Positions 58,501-64,000 of a stretch of 64,000 nt of DNA are shown here, in pieces (within the stretch, counting starts at the first letter, position 1; each line of letters begins with the position of its first letter). Origin of the DNA: Ignelater luminosus (lineage: Eukaryota > Arthropoda > Insecta > Coleoptera > Elateridae). The notes beneath the pieces are model-generated. The model worked only from the letters and a program-made list of their open reading frames with translations, was not told where the DNA came from and searched no databases. A program made the translations under genes and the position numbers. The stretch spans positions 104,847-168,846 of the forward strand of contig VTPC01090594.1 of assembly GCA_011009095.1 (NCBI GenBank), given 5' to 3'.

Positions 58501-61500
58501 AAATATTATCTTTAGACTCAGGAGATATAAAGATGTTAAAAGATCAAGTTTAGATCGATCCAAACATTACTCTCAAGTGTTCACATGTGTATCCTAAACC
58601 GAATTGAGAACCACCTAATTTCGGCTTTTCTTACATATAACTTAAGTTGGGTTTGTCAAGTGCCCCTTGTAACAGTAGTTAAAAAAGGTTATTTCTAATT
58701 AAAAGGTTACTCAATTGAGATTTACCAACACTATGATAAACCACAGGGCTGTTGTTAAATTTCTATCTTAAACCCAACAAAGACACTCAGAATAGACTAA
58801 GAATATCGATAATTAAAGTATGTTGGACGCCAGAGCTTTTTTGTTTAAATTGAAAGAAAAACTCAAAATTCCAAGACAGACGTGGTGTTTATCAATAAGA
58901 TATAAGATACAAAAAAATGATATACAGTTTTATTTAATCAATAATATGTTTATTGCAAAAACACAAACAACACAAAAACGAATAAAAAGAGAAGGCCACT
59001 CTTCAACACGAGTGAAAAACCTTTTAAATTTTAAATGATCCGTACTAAATAGAGGTGACGTCACCCTAGTTTAATTAACAAACAAATAAACCTCAATAAT
59101 AGTAACTTAATTATCAATAAACAAATAAATATTTATAATATTGAATATATTTAATTGTTAAAACAAGTGGATTTTAACAATAACCACTAATCCATCAAAA
59201 AAAACCAAAAAATGTCACCAAATCTTAGTATAACAACAAAAGCTTCACCTTGTTGTATGAACAAATTTAAAAAATAAACGTTAAAACAAAACACAGTTTA
59301 ACGCACAGATATATATTTCCTGGCTTTATTGCATTCCTCTGAGGATCTACAGTCAATGCTGATTGCTAGATTTTGATTGTTGATTCAATACCAATGTATA
59401 CCACACGTCTCAGCTCAGATTAATAAGAAATTCAGGTTATTTTGGTTGTTCTATGGTAAACGACAAGATTTTCATTTAAGCAACTTCGAAAACCATAACA
59501 GAATTCAAAGGCTAAAATAAAAATTCACAATGCACGAAGAAACTCACTAACACAATATTTATTCAGACTCCGCTGAAAAAATTTAATTCTCATTGCAAAA
59601 TTATTACCACCAATATAGCAGTCAACCTGTTGATTCTGCAACTTCTTTCGCAATCCCCTTCTCCCAGATGAAACCGGAAGGACCACGCCTAAGAAAAGTT
59701 TCCACCCATCCGCCAAATTTCAAAATTTAAGAACTGAATTTACAAAATCAAATTGAAAAAAAAATCAAAGGTTTACTATCGATATCTTGCTTTTTTAAAT
59801 TAAATTAGAATTTCTAAAGAATTATCAAACACAAATAAAGTTTTTATACAGGAGAATAAAAAATATTCAAAAAAATGTTAAAATTGGACTGTTCAAAGGC
59901 ACTTCATTCGGGGATTCCCGGAGGACAACAAAGTTCGCATTTTCCTACAAAGAATGATTTTAAATAAGAAAAACTTAAAAATATAAAATTCCTAATTCAA
60001 TTTAATAAATGAACAAATCAAATTTTGAATTCAACAATAAATTATGGAAATTAACTTAAATAACTCGATAGTATGCATCCACATTATTTTATGACACTGT
60101 CGTACCAACTTAGAATAATGAAATCTTGGCGGGATTTTTAGAAATTTAAATAATTTTACGGCGACGAGTAACAAACCGTTACACTCTAAACATGGACATT
60201 TACCGCACATGACGATTGATTTCATTGGTCTCCTTATTCTAATTTGCTACTTTGACTCTAAAGAATTATTACCTATATAAACATACTAGTACATACTTCA
60301 CTCAATTCTATAAACGTTTACATTCTGCTGCTACATATACCGTATCAGCGTTTAACTATAACAGTTAATTAAGAATTAAAAACTGTTGGAGAAATCGCAA
60401 CGGAAACCTCGTTATGGGCAACAACAATTTTGCTGCACCCGCCTATGCTGTCACAACACGTCTCACCTAATATCTCTAACCTAACCGGTCGCAAATAAGA
60501 CTAACTGTTGCAAACCTTAGCAGTCCTTTATTCCTCTGAGGGGCTTGGGGAAAATATAGTGAGCAGTGGGCTATAAAACCATCTAACTAACAGAGCGACG
60601 GGTAGCTATAAAAGGCAGTGATATATCATAGAAAGCAGTACCTAACGCCAGAATGTGCAAACGAATCGTTAACGATCCAGGATCATTCGCAAGTAAGCAT
60701 AATATCAGACCGAGCCCAAATCGATTCGTCGTGACTCTTCCTTTCTGAAGAGAAAGAAGAAATTTCAATCATTGAAAACCTAGCTCACGATGGACAGTGA
60801 CTACGCTTGACTCATCCTCTTACATGTCATATCCCGATTGGTTCAAATTCCCAAAGAAAAATATTAACTCAATAGTGATTACTGAAGTCATTAAATATAG
60901 CAACAGCACACGGCTTTTCTGAATATGGGATCCCTATATAACGGTGAATGTCGGTGTATTATCGGCATTAACACATTTGGGAGTCGGATATCAGTCAGAT
61001 GCAACGAGGAAATTAGAAAGGTATTGTCGAGTGTTACTATTCAGACACAAAACGAATGTCTGTCTTAAGTATCCTTACAAAATCCTAACTCGTTTATGTG
61101 AAATTAGATTACATTAAATGAACAAAACCAACGGCTACATGAAATTGTCGGACAGAGCTTCTTATAGGATCAAGATCAAGACGCCATTATTAAAGATATC
61201 AACAGGCAACTTTGTAAAAATTACCAACCATGCTGTGAAAGAAATCGAAAAAAAAGAACAGCAACAAAATGATTACCATTACTTTAGAATACATTTAGAC
61301 TACCAAGAAAACTCGTGCCTGACATTGCTGTCACCAGTATAAAGAGCACTGCAAGTCGACTTGCCGAAACTTTCGAAAGTTCTCGCTCCGACACTGGCAT
61401 TTGCTTACCTAAACAGTCAGAAATGCAATCGTGCTACTTCTCGATTACTTCCAATTTGTTTCAATATTTTGGTGAGTTTAATTGCGAGTTCAACATGGCT

Positions 61501-62262
61501 CAAGAAAAGTTAAGGTTTGGAACTAATTTTTTTATTTTTTGAAGAAAATCCACTATTTACTATGAGATTTGCGATTTTCTAATTACATAAACAGAAATAA
61601 ACATCTACGAAAAATAAAATTTTTAAATTGTAATGTCATGTTGCGTAATGAAATACAGTGGAAAAACGGTTCAACTTTAAAAAGTAAAACTCTAGCAAGA
61701 CCAAGTTGTTGAGACTGTAGCAAATAGGTTTGCAAGAACTCACAGAAGGAAGACCTTGTTTGACATTTCCGACAGATAATCGCGACAATTATTGGTAATA
61801 GTGTAAGCCATTTAGAAGTCGCTTGTGTGAGATTTCTCGCAAGTAACTTGCCATTCTACCTCTACCCTTAGGAAAAAAAGTTTGAAGACAGCTATCTTAT
61901 TAGTGCAACATAACAGACGTGGTGTGTCGTTTAGGAGAAGAATCGGAATAATATTTTAGTAGCATTCACCATTCCAGTTTCATGCCAATAATTATTTAAA
62001 CCACATTCAACTTGAATAAGCAATAACAGAATTGAAACAAAAATTTCCACCACATTATTTATAATGCTGTACTATGTGTCTATATCGTTAAGGCTTACAA
62101 TACAAGATAATCTAGAATCTGCGGAGTCTGTCTACGTAGGTGATTTATAACAAGTCCTTGCACTGTGATATCTGCATTATGAAACTAATAATAATTTTGC
62201 AGTGCTTACAAAGTACGAATCATTGTAGGTGTAGGTCATTTTTGAGATATCCAGTTCAGTGA
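55590..62262. other. No gene identified
   Basis: Mostly A+T-rich. Two ORFs at 61118-61342 and 61315-61542 overlap and are hydrophilic; TATATAA at 60935-60941 and TCAGTC at 60991 lie upstream but are too far apart for a standard core promoter. The words TTTATTCCTCTGAGG (60527) and TTGCATTCCTCTGAGG (59329) suggest a dispersed repeat that I could not delimit. The tract 59.3-61.0 kb has mixed composition. No RNA gene or element ends found. Confidence 0.45.
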
Positions 62263-62592
62263 AGTGCACGGAAGTTTGCTCTTGTTTTTCACTCCACAAG
62301 ATCTACCACCCTGTTACATCTCGCTGCAGGCGATTCATTACTTACAGTAGTCCGAATACTTTCTGTGCTGAGGACCGCAGACGCCCGACTGCAGCATTCC
62401 CTCCGTCTTGCGGCCCTACGAATAGAGGGTGTTTCAGAACTACATTCCACTGTAACCTTCCGTGTGGCACTCACAAAGATAATGAATTTTACCAAGAAAA
62501 CCTTTCAAAGTTCCCAATTTGTCTTAGGCAAATTAAGCAATGAATTGCATGATTCTGTTCTCACTGAATTGAACTGGTTGTTTCGATACTAG
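62263..62592 (+). CDS. GC-rich open frame with an ankyrin-like phrase
   Basis: The frame is open for 109 codons from just after TGA at 62260 to TAG at 62590. The middle is G+C-rich compared with its surroundings. It contains TTLLHLAAGDSLLTVVRIL, which resembles one ankyrin repeat (T-x-L-H-x-A-A...V-V-x-x-L), followed by RTADARLQHSLRLAALRIEG. A single repeat is weak evidence. The ATG at 62365 is internal to the open stretch. The minus strand (62289-62495) is also open. It could be an exon of an unrecognised gene or a repeat fragment. Confidence 0.3.
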   Translation, partial: SARKFALVFHSTRSTTLLHLAAGDSLLTVVRILSVLRTADARLQHSLRLAALRIEGVSELHSTVTFRVALTKIMNFTKKTFQSSQFVLGKLSNELHDSVLTELNWLFRY

Positions 62593-63244
62593 CATTTCAG
62601 GAGCGAATACTCACATTCTAGTACTATACACGATCTCTGAGCAATTCCTGCACCAAAAGAGCTTTATAGGGAATTATCGAATTCTTCATTTTCTTTATTT
62701 TTTTTTCTCAATCATTTAAATTACCCTTTTGTAGGACATGTTTCGTTGTAACATTGCTATAAAAGGAAGATGACAAACAGCCACGAAACAGCTCTTTATA
62801 TTTTTTGGCGTGGTACGTTTCAGTCTTGAGGTACAATAATTTTGATGTTTTATCCGACTGAGAGTGAAATCTTGTCTTTTGAAACTTAAATTATAGTAAA
62901 TTTTTATATAAAAGCAATTGAATTTATTTATTCCTTAACAAAAGCGTATCTTGAGTATCTCAGTATCAGCAAGAAACAACATTTAACTAAGATTTCTTTG
63001 AATTTCCAAAGTAACGGAAATAAAATTAAAAAAAAGGCTATTAACAAAAAATAACAAATTCAGACTTTGCCAAATATAAGTCTCTTAGCTGTAATGCTAG
63101 GCCGTAGCCAAGATTTAGTTTCGAACGATAATAATTTTAATAGTAGCAGCAGATCAAAATTGACATTTGATAAAAATCTCAAGAAAGGGAAGTTTGCTTG
63201 TTGATTTATTTCATAATTGTACAAACAAATAATATACAGATTTT
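62593..63244. other. No gene seen
   Basis: A+T-rich tract between the GC-rich patch and the hAT-like relic. Nothing recognised. Confidence 0.5.
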
Positions 63245-63775
63245 TTAATAAGAAAATGATTACATAATATTATAAAATGTTGAGACATAGATTTACAAAA
63301 CAAAATATTTTCTTCGGGATATTTTGGCAAGTAGGTACTCTCATCGGCACTAGTAGCGGTAGTAGTTACAGCTAATGCCGCCAAAATTTCACTAAGGGAA
63401 GTAACATTTGGAAATAATTGTTTACTGCTAGTATTTAAGGCATCTATTGCATTAGCTGGTAATTCTTCTTTTGAATCGATTCATTTGTTTTTCCACATAG
63501 ACATTTCGGCTAACAGGTTTTCTTGTTCAATATTTTGGTCAAAGTATAACGAATAGTTGACTATATCTTGCTTCTTAAATTCTGTTTTAACACAATATTT
63601 CGGCAGTAAACTTTGTACAGATGTGATAATCGTTTTATGGTCTGAGATTCGACTATGTAATTGATTCAGAAAATCGTTGGACAAAGGTATTGCTATGGCA
63701 ATTCTGAAATATTCTTCAGGAGATTTTGCTACTGCATTACACCCTAATTTTTGTCTTACGGTAGTTCTTGGAATG
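63245..63775 (-). pseudogene. C-terminal part of a hAT-type transposase (ZMYM1/P52rIPK-like)
   Basis: Minus-strand text from 63775: RTTVRQKLGCNAVAKSPEEY and FRIAIAIPLSNDFLNQLHSR, then IVNYSLYFDQNIEQENLLAE and MSMWKNK, a TGA, SKEELPANAIDALNTSSKQL, and FPNVTSLSEILAALAVTTAT. This order (SPEEYFR...P..D..L..L..R...E...W......FPN...L..IL..LPV.TAT) is the C-terminal dimerisation part of hAT-derived proteins annotated as zinc finger MYM-type 1 or 52-kDa repressor-like. After VTTAT the usual A-E-R-S-F-S block is degraded. One in-frame stop, and TAA just upstream at 63778-63780. The N-terminal catalytic part would lie beyond 63780 and is not readable before the window ends. Confidence 0.7.
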
Positions 63776-63780
63776 TTTTA

Positions 63781-64000
63781 TATATGTCGATAAACACTTC
63801 GTTTTATGTTACATCTAATCTCATTAATCGTGTTATATACAGTATGTCCGCGGATTGAGTTGACAAGAGAAAAAACTTTTTTTATTATTGGTCTTAGAAC
63901 AAAATGTCACTCTTGATAAAATTTTCTGCTTGTTTCGAAACCTCCAATAATGGTAATATAATTTTGATGTTACCATCAATAATGAAGAAAATTTAAAAAA
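63781..64000. other. No gene seen
   Basis: A+T-rich end of the window; contains ACAGTATGTCCGCGGATTGA, which might be an element end but has no partner in the window. Confidence 0.4.

Noticed and set aside
60384..61114. Possible solo LTR (TGTTGGAG...TTACA) with TATATAA at 60935
   Set aside because: No matching flanking duplication, no second copy, and the initiator-like TCAGTC is about 58 bp from the TATA box.
1..64000. CRISPR array, bacterial operons, rRNA or tRNA genes
   Set aside because: No regularly spaced identical repeats, no ribosome-binding-site-led gene runs, and no conserved RNA signatures were seen.

Overview
The window looks like intergenic or intronic DNA from an animal nuclear genome, most likely an insect. 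It is strongly A+T-rich and has long stretches without credible coding. Nearly everything recognisable is a transposable element of a type common in arthropods: a mariner with TA target sites, RTE-type and RNase H-bearing LINEs, Ty3/gypsy relics, Tc1-like relics, hAT relics, and a short element with TACAGGGTGTTC ends. No bacterial gene organisation, tRNA, rRNA or CRISPR array is visible. I found no intact host gene. A few unusually GC-rich or coding-like patches could be isolated exons or decayed genes.

Layout. 1-600: mostly unexplained, with a weak piggyBac-like trace. 611-3900: a decayed Ty3/gypsy element (integrase, polypurine tract, LTR start) interrupted by a 5'-truncated RTE LINE that keeps a perfect 12-bp target duplication. 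3.9-16.4 kb: mostly featureless, with an orphan ORF (9765-10058) and a Tc1-like transposase fragment (10.7-10.9 kb). 16.4-17.6 kb: a second decayed LINE. 19.9 kb: a 106-bp inverted-repeat element. 21.96-23.25 kb: the 3' half of an RNase H-bearing LINE on the minus strand, next to a GC-rich ORF that ends near a good splice donor. 31.7-32.1 kb: a second Tc1-like relic. 33.2-35.9 kb: a nearly complete non-autonomous LTR retroelement with paired LTRs, TSD, PBS, PPT and one coiled-coil gag-like ORF. 38.3-39.1 kb: possible LINE ORF1. 43.6-46.3 kb: a degenerate tandem repeat. 48.8-54.7 kb: three different DNA transposons in a row, namely a structurally intact mariner (48845-50113), a 2.1-kb TIR element carrying a decayed DUF7869-like gene (50819-52934), and a non-autonomous hAT-like element with subterminal repeats (53791-54725). 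55.0-55.6 kb: an unidentified pseudogene. 62.3 kb: a GC-rich open patch. 63.25-63.78 kb: the C-terminal part of a hAT/ZMYM1-type transposase.

The genes do not form a pathway. The window is a record of successive insertions. The mariner is the only gene here that could still make a working protein. The best candidate for something poorly described is the 50.8-52.9 kb element, which links a widespread protein family of unknown function to transposon-like terminal inverted repeats.
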